Shown: in pieces, positions 17,909 to 27,134 of the stretch | Position numbering within the stretch: the first letter of the stretch is position 1 | Layout: each line of letters opens with the position of its first letter | Assembly: GCA_028689615.1 (NCBI GenBank) | Contig: JAQVCV010000001.1 | Coordinates: 1-64,000, forward strand | Length of the DNA stretch: 64,000 nt | Direction: 5' to 3' | Source of the DNA: Bacteroidales bacterium | GTDB lineage: Bacteria > Bacteroidota > Bacteroidia > Bacteroidales > TTA-H9 | Made by a program: the position numbers and the translations under genes | The notes under the pieces: model-generated | The model's database searches: none | The model's input: only the letters and a program-made list of their open reading frames with translations | What the model was told of the DNA's origin: nothing

Positions 17909-18832
17909 TTAACCAATCTTCAACCTCCGTCCGACCTTCAGGATGGAGGTTTTTTTCAATCCATTAAGAGCGCATAACTTATGTACTGAGGTTCCGTAGC
18001 GTCGGGCAATGCTACCCAGTGTGTCGCCCTTTCTGATGACATGAAACCCACCGTCAGACTGAGAAGTCTTGCCGTTGGCGGCCAAAACCTTCCTCGAAGG
18101 AGGCACAAAGAAGTTCCTGTCGAGCCACATCTTATCAGCTACCAGTCGTGCCGAGTCAAACTGAATCATTTTAGCGGGATCAAAAGGCTTATCAAAAAGG
18201 CGCATCTCGAAATGGAGATGGCTGCCACGAGCCCTTCCCGTACGACCACCAGTGCCAATCATTTCACCGGCCTTAACAGCCTGATAAGGTTTTACATCGA
18301 TTCGGTTCAAATGCGCGTAGTAAGTCTCAAGCCCGTTGAAATGCCTGATGACTACCAAATTTCCAAAACCATGCCTGTTCCGCTTGGCATACCTTACCAC
18401 ACCATCGAAAACCGACTTCACAGTGTCGCCAGTATTCAACTTGATATCAACACCTTTGTGTTGCCTTCTACGCCTGGGACCAAATTTGCTGATGATCTTA
18501 CCATGATGAGGCATCGAGAAACCATGCATCGAATCAACAAGAGTCAGGAGCATCGAATCGCCAATTACCGGAGTATTAACCCGATAAGCAAACACCTGAT
18601 CGACATCAAAAAAACTTGAAACCAGCGAATCAATTGCCTCAGAATCAAAATCCTCCTCCTCAGCCAAAGCGTCGCTAAGGGTATCGGGTTGAACCGGGGA
18701 GCGCAAAGCAACAACTTCGTTGTTATTCGTCTCTGATAAAACGACCTGCGCTGTTAACGATTCACACGCCCACAGAGCAGCCACGATGGGCAAAAGGCAA
18801 ACAGACCATGCTCTTTTATTTAATATCTTCAT
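17909..18832 (-). CDS. M23 metallopeptidase with C-terminal LysM domain
   Basis: The 307-residue exported protein has a signal or lipoprotein segment (Cys23 is a possible lipid site). It contains an M23/LytM peptidase domain with the zinc ligands His125 and Asp129 in HKGVD and the HxH pair His205/His207 in SHLHFE. A single LysM domain (residues about 263-306, FHVIRKGDTLGSIARRYG) gives peptidoglycan binding. It is therefore a probable cell-wall endopeptidase acting in the periplasm. The ligand set is complete, so it should be active rather than an EnvC/NlpD-type activator. Confidence 0.9.
   Translation of the reverse strand: MKILNKRAWSVCLLPIVAALWACESLTAQVVLSETNNNEVVALRSPVQPDTLSDALAEEEDFDSEAIDSLVSSFFDVDQVFAYRVNTPVIGDSMLLTLVDSMHGFSMPHHGKIISKFGPRRRRQHKGVDIKLNTGDTVKSVFDGVVRYAKRNRHGFGNLVVIRHFNGLETYYAHLNRIDVKPYQAVKAGEMIGTGGRTGRARGSHLHFEMRLFDKPFDPAKMIQFDSARLVADKMWLDRNFFVPPSRKVLAANGKTSQSDGGFHVIRKGDTLGSIARRYGTSVHKLCALNGLKKTSILKVGRRLKIG
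17922..17956 (+). terminator. Intrinsic terminator embedded in the convergent gene's 3' end
   Basis: AACCTCCGTCC and GGATGGAGGTT form an 11-bp stem with one wobble pair around an 8-base loop, followed by a run of T. It lies 26 bases after the plus-strand stop at 17896 but inside the last codons of the minus-strand M23/LysM gene, so the same bases serve as coding sequence and terminator. Confidence 0.75.
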
Positions 18833-18937
18833 CTAGAACGGTTTAATTCTAACAAGAAGTTCAAAGGCCATACCCATGAAAGGGGAAGCGTCAGCCGTCA
18901 GACGCGGGGCAGAAACTCAAATGAACTTCACAAAGGC

Positions 18938-18945
18938 CAAAGGTA
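18938..18945 (-). promoter_or_regulatory. Candidate -7 box for the M23 peptidase gene
   Basis: On the minus strand the bases read TACCTTTG, an exact TAnnTTTG match, about 105 bases before the ATG at 18832. The leader would be about 100 bases long. Confidence 0.4.
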
Positions 18946-19176
18946 AAAAGAAACACTCAATGAAAGGTGTAAAAAATGGTTAAAATCTACAAAGCACTCT
19001 TTTACATTCACTTAAGATAACGTTTGAAAACAGATGAATTAGCGAATCACGGTTAAAAGCCGAAGCATAAAAAAAACAGAACCCTCATAAATGTATCATT
19101 AACAGTTATCTCTAAAAATTCAAGAGCACAGCACGATGCCGAATCACAGATTCTGTGTAACTTGCGCCCTCATAAA

Positions 19177-19184
19177 TAAATTTG
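19177..19184 (+). promoter_or_regulatory. Candidate -7 box for the ECF sigma operon
   Basis: TAAATTTG matches TAnnTTTG exactly and lies 52 bases before the ATG at 19237. It is a primary-sigma type box; I cannot identify an ECF-specific promoter. Confidence 0.5.
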
Positions 19185-19236
19185 GTTCCTCACAGGCAAC
19201 CTTTCAGAAAAAAGGTGTTAATAAAGCGGATTGTAA

Positions 19237-19803
19237 ATGGCTCAGGATGAAAACCTGATTAAGAGATGCATCAAAGGCCAACCCGAAGCGTTAGGCCAAC
19301 TCTACGACCGGTATGCACCGGTGCTGTTGAGTGTTTGTTTGCGTTACATCCCGATCAGGGCCGAAGCCGAAGATATTTTGCAGGAGTGTTTTATCCGCAT
19401 TTTTGAGAAGATTGGGGAATTCAAACTACGACCTGAGGCCTCGTTCGAGGGGTGGATGAAAAGAATCGTGGTAAACAAAGCCCTTAACTTCTTGCGCGAT
19501 AAAAACCGCAACCGTTTGTTCATTGACACACCTGATCCGGGGTTGCTGGCCGACGTTACCGATGAAGATTCCGACCGGGGTTTTCCGAACATCACCGCTG
19601 ATGAAATTCACGGGATGATTCAAAATCTGCCCGATGGCTACAGAACTGTTTTCAACCTCTTTGTTGTAGAAAACTACGGTCACAAAGAGATAGCATCCAT
19701 GTTAGGCTGCACCGAAAACACGTCGAAAACCCAACTGCTCAAAGCACGGAACATGTTGAAAAAACGAATATTGGAACTGCAAAACATGAAGGAGCGAGTA
19801 TAA
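19237..19803 (+). CDS. ECF (extracytoplasmic function) RNA polymerase sigma factor
   Basis: The 188-residue protein has sigma-70 region 2 (LYDRYAPVLLSVCLRYI and EAEDILQECFIRIFEKIGEF, residues about 25-70) and region 4 (LPDGYRTVFNLFVVENYGHK and EIASMLGCTENTSKTQLLKA, about 130-180), separated by a short linker as in ECF factors. It directs polymerase to a dedicated promoter set. Its stop codon directly abuts the ATG of the next gene, whose N-terminus has one membrane span, suggesting that the partner acts as anti-sigma factor or regulator. The third gene encodes a surface protein that may be one of its targets. Confidence 0.9.
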   Translation: MAQDENLIKRCIKGQPEALGQLYDRYAPVLLSVCLRYIPIRAEAEDILQECFIRIFEKIGEFKLRPEASFEGWMKRIVVNKALNFLRDKNRNRLFIDTPDPGLLADVTDEDSDRGFPNITADEIHGMIQNLPDGYRTVFNLFVVENYGHKEIASMLGCTENTSKTQLLKARNMLKKRILELQNMKERV

Positions 19804-21204
19804 ATGAAAGAAGATAGAACCATATTCGATGATCAAATCTGCCAGGCTTTAGCCGGGCATACTTCAGCGCCATCGCCCGCCTTGCGCGACGCGCTGATGG
19901 CTCGCGTTGCAGCCAGTCATCCGGCTGAGCAGCAGAAGTGGCTCAACCACAAAAAACTTTGGCTATCTGCCGCTGCTTTTCTTCTCATTTCTGTCTCGTT
20001 GTATTTCCTGTTGTCCTTCAATCAATCTTCCGGTCCCGAGCCAACCGTCCCAGAATCGAAGGCTTTGGTTCAAGCTGAAGAGAATTCACCTCTGGAAAAC
20101 AACACCACCTCGGGTGATCTCACGCAGGAGGAACCAAACCACGACATTTCGGAAAACACCGATACTCAACCTTTGGATCGCAACCAAAGCATATCAAGAG
20201 ATAAAACCGTTGAATCTGGCTCGGTAACAGCAACAGGGAAAGAGAAAAAGACAGCAGACAACCTGGCATCGAATCAGACAGAAGTTTTATCCGTCGCTGG
20301 AAACGAAAACCTCCCAACTAACGGATTTTCACCAGATGCTAAGACAACATACCGTTCGGGATACAAAATTGGCAAGATGCAAGCCAAAGAGCAAAACATC
20401 AACAATTTATCGCACTCCACAACAAACGAGATAAAAACACGAAATGTATCCAGTCCGGTTAAAGTCCGCTTCCGTCCGGATGAAACCCCTGCTCCTGCTC
20501 ACTTTAGCAAACATAGCGGACCCATAACTCTGGGAGCACACTACACTCCGGAAATTATGTTTAACGTGTTGGACAATGACAACAAATTTGTTCACAACAC
20601 CGGTATTGAACTGTTGTACAACTACCACGATTTCTCTATTCGAACCGGAGTTTCACTCGGGTTTGCCACCGGATCGTCGTCGATGGCAGTAGATTACAAA
20701 CCATATAAAGGCTCGTTTCAGCATCTGGACTCACTCGAATTTGTTTACGACATGCAATCAGAACAGTTGGTTGCCGTTTACCACACAAGCGAACGCAAAG
20801 TTTACGACTCGGTGGCTAAACAGCTAACAACCAAGATTGACAAACAATACACCTACCTCCAGATTCCCCTGATATTCGGGTACAACTTCTATGAGGCAGG
20901 GCGATTTGCCATGTCAGTACATGCCGGTCCTACTCTATCGATGCTGCTAAGCACCAAAGAGGATTCCAACTACGATCCGGGCAACAACCTGATCATCAAC
21001 ACATCAACAGTTAGTCCCGACAGGATAAAAACCAACTGGCAGTTTTCTGCCGGAATTGGATTCGGCTACTCGTTCACCCCAAGGTTACGCCTGGAGATGG
21101 AACCCCGGGTGAAATATTACTTCAACTCAGTATATGAAAAAGCAGCAACAACCCGTAAACCGTGGTCGTTTGAACTGAGGACCGGGTTGCTATACACATT
21201 CTAA
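19804..21204 (+). CDS. Membrane-anchored protein with C-terminal outer-membrane-barrel-like domain; putative anti-sigma
   Basis: The 466-residue protein has a short charged cytoplasmic-type N-terminus (residues 1-55, ending LNHKKLW), a single TM span (LSAAAFLLISVSLYFLLSF, about 58-76) and a long polar, low-complexity linker (about 80-230). The C-terminal domain (about 235-466) has alternating-strand beta-barrel character, ending YFNSVYEKAATTRKPWSFEL then a final strand ending TF. The translational junction with the ECF sigma gene suggests the N-terminus binds sigma. An inner-membrane span joined to an outer-membrane-like barrel is topologically odd; the linker would have to cross the periplasm. 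Confidence 0.65.
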   Translation: MKEDRTIFDDQICQALAGHTSAPSPALRDALMARVAASHPAEQQKWLNHKKLWLSAAAFLLISVSLYFLLSFNQSSGPEPTVPESKALVQAEENSPLENNTTSGDLTQEEPNHDISENTDTQPLDRNQSISRDKTVESGSVTATGKEKKTADNLASNQTEVLSVAGNENLPTNGFSPDAKTTYRSGYKIGKMQAKEQNINNLSHSTTNEIKTRNVSSPVKVRFRPDETPAPAHFSKHSGPITLGAHYTPEIMFNVLDNDNKFVHNTGIELLYNYHDFSIRTGVSLGFATGSSSMAVDYKPYKGSFQHLDSLEFVYDMQSEQLVAVYHTSERKVYDSVAKQLTTKIDKQYTYLQIPLIFGYNFYEAGRFAMSVHAGPTLSMLLSTKEDSNYDPGNNLIINTSTVSPDRIKTNWQFSAGIGFGYSFTPRLRLEMEPRVKYYFNSVYEKAATTRKPWSFELRTGLLYTF

Positions 21205-21217
21205 AAACATTACCAGC

Positions 21218-23209
21218 ATGGCAAAAAAAGTATTGATTGTTTTAATGTTGATGTTCAGCTCCTGGCTGATGGCATCGCCCTACACAGTATATATTAAAGG
21301 AGTGGTTATCGACACCACCTCTGGCGATGCCGTACCGGGTGCAAAGGTTCAGATAATTGCACGAACCACATGGGGATCACTCATTTACAGCAATACCTTG
21401 CAAACCGACAGGGTTGGTCATTTTTCAGATTTATTCTATACTGACATCTCTGGATTTGTAAGAATTACTGCCACCGATTCCTCCTTCGGGACTGTTGACA
21501 CCCTCATGACCTTCTCAATCAATCAACCATCGGTATCGGCCATGATACAGGTTGTAAGAGGTATCGATCCGTGCATAGCTTCCTTTAACTGGCAAAGCAA
21601 TCAAACAGATCCGCAGGAAATACAATTCACCAGCACTTCATCAGGAACGTTCACAAAAATACTATACGACTTTGGTGATGGAACAACCGATTCCACTGCC
21701 AATCCCATTCATCGTTTTGCCCCCGGCTCATACAATGTATGCCTTACCGTAAGCACCCCCATGGGCTGTTTCGACAAGCGTTGCGAAACTGTCCAGATAG
21801 CCGACCCTGTAACCTGTGAAGTGCAATTTACCTACACCCAAACCAATGCCTATCAGATTGCATTTCAAGCAACGACCACAAGCCCCTATGCCACCAGCTT
21901 CACTTGGCTTTTGAATGAGGGCCTTCAAACAACCGGAAAAGTAATCACTCACAATTTCCCAGCAGCCGGAACCTACTCCATAACGCTGCAAGGTGTTGAT
22001 GAACAAGGGTGTGAAGATACTTTTACAGGACTGGTTGAGGTTGAAGAACAGATCAATCCCTGTCGTGCAGCCTTCCGCTACATCCCCGATCCACAAAACC
22101 CAAACCTTTTTCATTTCACCAACGCATCTACGGGTGAAATTGCTTCATGGTCATGGAATTTCGGTGATGGCAACTCCTCTCAGATTGAAAATCCCCATCA
22201 CCAATTCGCCGCCACAGGACAATACGACGTAACGCTGCATGTGGAAAACCCAACTTCTGGGTGCAACGACTCGGTTACCATGCCGGTTGATGTAGGATTA
22301 GGCTTTTATTACACTATTGCAGGACAGGTATTTGCAGGAGATTTTCCTGCTGATTCTACACAAGTTGACGTGTACAGAATTAACGATGGTGCCCCCCAAT
22401 ATGCTGGAACCTTCACATCGGGACCCTATGGAATTTTCCATTTCTATGCTCTAACCACCGGCACTTATATTCTCAAGGCAACTCTAAAAGCCTCTTCACC
22501 CGAGTACGGAAAATATCTTACAACCTATTACCACCGGAAAGCTTTCTGGGAAGATGCCAGGAGAATCAACCTTACGGCAGACTCTACCAACATTGCCTTC
22601 TATCTGGAACCAAACCCCAACATGACAAACGGCCCGGGAGCCATAAGCGGACATATCTACTATGAATACAATGGCACCATGCGCTCAGAAATCCCGGCCG
22701 GATACCTCCCCATTCTTCTCTTTGATGATGGACGAGAACCCATTCATGGAGTTTTTAGCCTTGAAGATGGCTCATTTGAATTTGAAGATGTTCCGGAAGG
22801 AATCTGGAAGTTACAACCTGAAATAACCGGATTGAGCATCACACCACTTGAATTGACAATCTCGTCCAACAACCAGATCCAAAACAATCTGATTGTTACA
22901 ATTGAGGAATCCGGAGTAACTTTCGGAATTGGCATTACCGATCCTAACCAAAACACTTTGCAAGGAAGTGTTTTCCCGAACCCGACAAGCGGCAACTGGA
23001 ATCTGAACATCCATTCGGATCAACCATCAGAAGTGGAAATAAAGATGCTTAGCAGCGATGGACGCGTGCTCCTCAGCCTCCTCAAGAAGCTATCAACCGG
23101 TGATAATTTGCTTCATTTCTCAACAGAAGAGTTTTCGGCAGGAGTTTATTATGTTGTTGTTCAGGACCGTAGAGGAGCCACTTCAACACAAAAACTTTTT
23201 TTCAAATAA
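21218..23209 (+). CDS. PKD-repeat surface protein with T9SS type A sorting domain
   Basis: The 663-residue exported protein has a signal peptide and a carboxypeptidase-regulatory-like segment (KGVVIDTTSGDAVPGAKVQI). Three PKD-like domains follow at about residues 118-355, marked by LYDFGDGTTDS, SFTWLLNEG and SWNFGDGNSS. A prealbumin-like region comes next, then a C-terminal sorting domain starting VFPNPTSGNWNLNI and ending YYVVVQDRRGATSTQKLFFK. The last domain directs secretion through the type IX system and anchoring at the cell surface. The protein is probably an adhesin or binding protein. It is the third gene of the ECF sigma operon and starts 13 bases after the previous stop. Confidence 0.85.
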   Translation: MAKKVLIVLMLMFSSWLMASPYTVYIKGVVIDTTSGDAVPGAKVQIIARTTWGSLIYSNTLQTDRVGHFSDLFYTDISGFVRITATDSSFGTVDTLMTFSINQPSVSAMIQVVRGIDPCIASFNWQSNQTDPQEIQFTSTSSGTFTKILYDFGDGTTDSTANPIHRFAPGSYNVCLTVSTPMGCFDKRCETVQIADPVTCEVQFTYTQTNAYQIAFQATTTSPYATSFTWLLNEGLQTTGKVITHNFPAAGTYSITLQGVDEQGCEDTFTGLVEVEEQINPCRAAFRYIPDPQNPNLFHFTNASTGEIASWSWNFGDGNSSQIENPHHQFAATGQYDVTLHVENPTSGCNDSVTMPVDVGLGFYYTIAGQVFAGDFPADSTQVDVYRINDGAPQYAGTFTSGPYGIFHFYALTTGTYILKATLKASSPEYGKYLTTYYHRKAFWEDARRINLTADSTNIAFYLEPNPNMTNGPGAISGHIYYEYNGTMRSEIPAGYLPILLFDDGREPIHGVFSLEDGSFEFEDVPEGIWKLQPEITGLSITPLELTISSNNQIQNNLIVTIEESGVTFGIGITDPNQNTLQGSVFPNPTSGNWNLNIHSDQPSEVEIKMLSSDGRVLLSLLKKLSTGDNLLHFSTEEFSAGVYYVVVQDRRGATSTQKLFFK

Positions 23210-23938
23210 ATCCCATTTTTCAGGCAACCTTTCCTCCCCTTGGTGTTTTAATGGCAGATAACCTATCCGGGGCACTTCATCGGCAATGAAACCCCGGGTG
23301 TTTGAACAAAACCAAAGATACCAACCGGCATGAGACACATCGTTAACTGTCATCTTGTGAATGCTTCTCTTGGGGAGAGTATTCCGACAGTTAAAATCAG
23401 CCGGGGTGTTGATGGAACTCAAACAGATTGCATTCACAAGAATGCAGAGGAAAATGAATCAAGGAAAAATCCGGAACAGACTTCTTTATTAAGATTTTTT
23501 TCGGGAAGTTCATCACTGTCGTTCGCCTACAACCATCGACAGATGAAGTCAGACGAAACCTATTGTCAACTTACAATGGCGGGTTCCATACCATTCCATC
23601 ACATCAACTCCACTTTTTCCATTTCACATGCTTCTACAATTGTTATGGATGGACCCGCCCTTTGTCTGTTTGTTACCCTGGATGGTCTGATATCACGTAG
23701 CGGAAACCTGTTTTCAAGCCTATTTCAAAAGAGGCCGCCCAGTGATGGTTTCCATTCAACGAAAAGGATTTCCTCACGAGGAATCACCTATACCTCACTA
23801 CCACCGAAGTCATTATACAGATTAAAAGGGTTTTGTACAGTTAGCGGCGATTTCGGTGGTTTTTTTGAAAAAATGAGTGTCAAAGCCTCTTTGGCTTAGC
23901 ACAACTTTATATTCTGCTGTGTATTTTGGTTAACAATC

Positions 23939-23976
23939 GCCGGGGGCACGACTTACATGTCGGCTCCCGGCTTAGT
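23939..23976 (+). terminator. Hairpin with downstream T-run
   Basis: GCCGGGGGC and GGCTCCCGGC pair with one mismatch around a 15-base loop and are followed by TTAGTTTTT on the plus strand. It is more than 700 bases from the last supported plus-strand gene, so either an unrecognised transcript ends here or read-through from the sigma operon does. Confidence 0.5.
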
Positions 23977-24000
23977 TTTTCATGCAATACCATAAATACA

Positions 24001-24030
24001 AACCCCGGGAGCAGGAAAGCTTCCGGGGTT
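24001..24030 (-). terminator. Terminator of the AAA+ gene
   Basis: AACCCCGGGAGC and GCTTCCGGGGTT form a 12-bp stem with a single wobble around a 6-base loop, about 20 bases past the stop of the minus-strand AAA+ gene. On that strand it is followed by TGTATTTATG. Confidence 0.7.
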
Positions 24031-24051
24031 TGGCGCCAGACACGAGTGAGA

Positions 24052-27000
24052 TTATGACAACTTACTCGACTTAAAACCAATACTGTTACTCGATCCACCG
24101 CTGTTGTGCGTTGGAACCGCGAGAACGGCCTTGGTGTCGTCGGAGGTTATCGTAATCAGATCATCCTCCGTCAGATCGTCGAGCTGGGATATGCGATAAG
24201 ATTGAGCCTGAACAAGCTTCTCGAGAACATTCCGAACCATTCGGCCATTTCCAAACGATTTGTCGCGGTTGATAAACTGGTGCTCAAGATACTTTTTAAC
24301 TTCAACCTCGGCATCGGGAGTAAGCCTGTAGGAACGCTTGACAGCATGATTGACAAATATTTGCCACAATTCATCCGGTTCGTAATCGTTGAAGAAAAAG
24401 AACCGGTTGAAGCGACTCTTCAACCCCGGATTCGACTCAATCAACGCCTGCATCTCGCCAGTATAGCCGGCCAGAATTACAGCCAATTTGTCGCGGTCGT
24501 CTTCCATTCTTTTTAAAATAGTATCGATAGCCTCCTGACCAAAATCGTTACCACTCCCAACAGGCTTCAAGGTATAAGCTTCATCAATAAACAACACTCC
24601 GTGCAAGGCGTTATCGACTGCCTTCTGCGTTTTTGGCGCTGTGTGACCAATGTATTCTCCAACCAGGTCTGACCGACTTACCTCGACCACGTGACCCTGG
24701 CTAAGCAATCCCAGCGACTTATAAATTCGCCCCACGATGCGGGCTACCGTTGTTTTCCCGGTGCCCGGAGGGCCGTAGAATACCGTATGAAGAGCAGGAG
24801 GCTGAGTTGATAGCCCCTTCTCCATGCGCATCTTCTCAACTTTGATATAATTGAGAAGCATTTTCACATCATCCTTCACCTTACCCAGACCAACAAGCTG
24901 GTTGAGTTCTTCCATGATGGTATCCAAAGAATCGGTTACCTCATCAACAAATTCATCGTTTACCGAGTTTTCAACATCAGTCAGCGTTATGGTCATCAAA
25001 ATTTCATCAGTCAGATCGTCAACCTCAGCAATTCTTGCCGATTGATTGCGGATAATCTCCTCGAATATATTTCTGATTTTACGTGCATTACCAAATGTCT
25101 TGGATCTACTGCGATAGATATAGGCAAAATACCTTTGCAGCTTTTCCACAGCAGTTTTCTCAACCAAATATTTACCCTGGCGGCATGTGCGATTGAAGAT
25201 CTCGAACAACTCCTCAGGTGTGTAATCAACAAAACGGAAAGTACGGGTAAAACGTGATTGCAAGCCAGGATTTGACTTGATAAAACGATCCATCTCGTCG
25301 GTATAACCGGCAACAATCACTATCAAACGGTCACGATCATCTTCCATTCTTTTGAGCAGGGTATCAACTGCTTCTCTTCCAAAATCGCGGGGAGAATCTT
25401 CGGGGATCAACGTATAAGCCTCATCAATAAAAAAGATCCCATCCAATGCCGAATCAATAAGTTTGTTGGTTTTAATAGCTGTTTCGCCAATGTATTCAGC
25501 TACCAGCGAACTACGATCCACCTCAACCACATGGCCTCTTTTCAAGATGCCCAACGAACGGTAAATCTTTCCCAACAGCCTTGCAACAGTGGTTTTTCCA
25601 GTACCCGGAGGGCCTGAGAAAACAGCATGAAGCGACATTGGATTGGACGTCAGGCCCCTCTCGGCCCGCATTTTCTCAACCCTAATGTATTTCATGAGCG
25701 AATCGATATCAGACCTGATCTCGGCAAGGCCAACCAGGTTGTCGAATTGGGCCATGATCTCCTCAAGCGGAAGAACAGGCCCATCGTCAACAGGCTTGGA
25801 GGGAGTATCGTCGTTGGAAGTACTTGCCGGAACATCTCCCTTTTGTCTGGCCTTTGCAGACTTGAGACGCTCCTGATAGGTCTCGTTATCGGGTTCCTCT
25901 TTAACCGCCTTCTTATAGTATTTGAGGGCTAGATCCAAATCGCCTTTGGTTGAAAAGTGATCGCCGGCTATGCACAGGGCATAAGCCGATGTTTCTTTGA
26001 GAGTGGATGGTTTAGCCTCATCGATCACCTTGGCCAGATCCTCCTCCAAGTCCTGATCATAAAGATTTGACATAAGATTCCCGAGTATGGTTCCATCATC
26101 TTTATCGAGACTGTAGGCCTTTCGATAGAATTCGAGGGCTTTGTCATTGTTGTCGAGCCACGAGTAGGCTGCACCGGCTCCGTTAAGTGCATCGGCATAC
26201 TCCGGCTCAATTTTCACTGCTTTCTGATAGTATTCCAAGGCCTTTTGGTATTTCTTTTCACCCATCAGTTTCAGCCCTTTTTCGTAAAAAGCCAACGCAT
26301 CAGGATCGATATCGGCTGAGGAGACTTCTTCCACCTCTGCATCGTCCTCTGTGTCTTCTTCATCAGTGGTATCATCACTGGTATCGGCATCAGAAAGAAC
26401 ACCTAAAACCACAACCCACAAATCGGCTCCATAGCTAACATGTGTTATTTCATACCCTTCGCGGAGTTTAGCCTTAACATCGCTGTCGGGAAAAGCAGCA
26501 TTCCACATGTAATACTGGGTATCGAGACCACAATTTTTCGTCATCACCAGCACCCATTTCCCTTTTCCATAAGTAAGGCTGGTGATGTAATAATCCTTGT
26601 CCCAACCTTTTTTTACCGCCTCGGAGGGAAAGCCGGAAGAAACTTCAACATATTGATCCGAAAAACCGGTTTCATTGCTCATCACCACGCTCCATCTGTC
26701 GTATCCAAATTGAACGCTGGTGATGTAATAACCCTGCTTACGCAGTTTTGCAACATCGCTTTCGGGAAATTTGCTATTGGTGAACCATTTCTGATCAGCA
26801 TAACCAGTTCCTCCACTCATCACCAAAGCCCACACATCAGGGCCATAAGTTAGCTCCGTTACATCCATTCCCCCTTTCCATCCCTCGCTGATGGCCTCAG
26901 ATGGAAATTCGGTTCTTGTCCACCAACTCTGACCTTTTAACCTGGGCTTTGGATCGGTAACAAGCAACCATTTCCCAGCTCCATAAGCAAGGTTGTGAAC

Positions 27001-27078
27001 TAAATGTCCCTTTTCCCAAGCTTTTGAAATAAGATCCTCGGGGAAATTCCCCGAAAAAAAATATTCTTTTCCTGCCAT
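24052..27078 (-). CDS. Tandem CbxX/CfqX-type AAA+ ATPase with FP/W-repeat and TPR N-terminus
   Basis: The 1008-residue protein has three parts. Residues 1-225 are five repeats of about 48 residues, each with a FP-x-x-x-(I/V) element and a Y-G-x-x-x-W-(V/L)-x-V-M/L strand (e.g. [19 protein letters not shown]), resembling DUF7477-type repeats. After an acidic linker, residues about 265-415 contain TPR motifs. Two AAA+ modules of the CbxX/CfqX (SpoVK, EccA-like) family follow, with Walker [10 protein letters not shown] at K495 and K775, Walker [10 protein letters not shown] and LFIDEAYTL, and arginine-finger/sensor segments. Both ATPase sites look intact. I start at the ATG at 27078 because the upstream extension to 27153 would include a hairpin and overlap the previous gene. 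The substrate is unknown; neighbours are a LamG membrane protein and a DUF6232-like protein. Confidence 0.85.
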   Translation of the reverse strand: MAGKEYFFSGNFPEDLISKAWEKGHLVHNLAYGAGKWLLVTDPKPRLKGQSWWTRTEFPSEAISEGWKGGMDVTELTYGPDVWALVMSGGTGYADQKWFTNSKFPESDVAKLRKQGYYITSVQFGYDRWSVVMSNETGFSDQYVEVSSGFPSEAVKKGWDKDYYITSLTYGKGKWVLVMTKNCGLDTQYYMWNAAFPDSDVKAKLREGYEITHVSYGADLWVVVLGVLSDADTSDDTTDEEDTEDDAEVEEVSSADIDPDALAFYEKGLKLMGEKKYQKALEYYQKAVKIEPEYADALNGAGAAYSWLDNNDKALEFYRKAYSLDKDDGTILGNLMSNLYDQDLEEDLAKVIDEAKPSTLKETSAYALCIAGDHFSTKGDLDLALKYYKKAVKEEPDNETYQERLKSAKARQKGDVPASTSNDDTPSKPVDDGPVLPLEEIMAQFDNLVGLAEIRSDIDSLMKYIRVEKMRAERGLTSNPMSLHAVFSGPPGTGKTTVARLLGKIYRSLGILKRGHVVEVDRSSLVAEYIGETAIKTNKLIDSALDGIFFIDEAYTLIPEDSPRDFGREAVDTLLKRMEDDRDRLIVIVAGYTDEMDRFIKSNPGLQSRFTRTFRFVDYTPEELFEIFNRTCRQGKYLVEKTAVEKLQRYFAYIYRSRSKTFGNARKIRNIFEEIIRNQSARIAEVDDLTDEILMTITLTDVENSVNDEFVDEVTDSLDTIMEELNQLVGLGKVKDDVKMLLNYIKVEKMRMEKGLSTQPPALHTVFYGPPGTGKTTVARIVGRIYKSLGLLSQGHVVEVSRSDLVGEYIGHTAPKTQKAVDNALHGVLFIDEAYTLKPVGSGNDFGQEAIDTILKRMEDDRDKLAVILAGYTGEMQALIESNPGLKSRFNRFFFFNDYEPDELWQIFVNHAVKRSYRLTPDAEVEVKKYLEHQFINRDKSFGNGRMVRNVLEKLVQAQSYRISQLDDLTEDDLITITSDDTKAVLAVPTHNSGGSSNSIGFKSSKLS

Positions 27079-27094
27079 ATCATTATAATTAAAA

Positions 27095-27117
27095 GGGGAA
27101 AGTGAAACTCTTTCCCC
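27095..27117 (-). terminator. Intercistronic hairpin between the LamG and AAA+ genes
   Basis: GGGGAAAG and CTTTCCCC form a perfect 8-bp stem with a 7-base loop. On the minus strand it is followed by TTTTAATTATAAT and then the AAA+ ATG. It has the form of a weak terminator or processing/attenuation site and supports the start at 27078. Confidence 0.6.
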
Positions 27118-27134
27118 TGCTTTGTAATCAGTAA

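Larger units (their letters stand above)
18833..19236. other. Divergent intergenic region with two promoter boxes
   Basis: These 404 bases separate the M23 gene from the sigma-factor operon. They hold a minus-strand box at 18938-18945 and a plus-strand box at 19177-19184. I see no small ORF or RNA that I can support. Confidence 0.55.
23210..24051. other. 842-base region without a convincing gene
   Basis: The longest open frame here (23330-23899, plus strand, 189 codons) has a low-complexity Ser/His-rich translation with no signal peptide, domain or family resemblance, and I do not call it as a gene. The right end contains two hairpins (23939-23971 and 24001-24030) that serve as terminators. 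The left part could contain the decayed remains of a gene or an unrecognised RNA. Confidence 0.5.

Noticed and set aside
23330..23899. 189-codon plus-strand open frame in the large gap
   Set aside because: Low-complexity Ser/His-rich translation, no domain, signal or coupling to neighbours.
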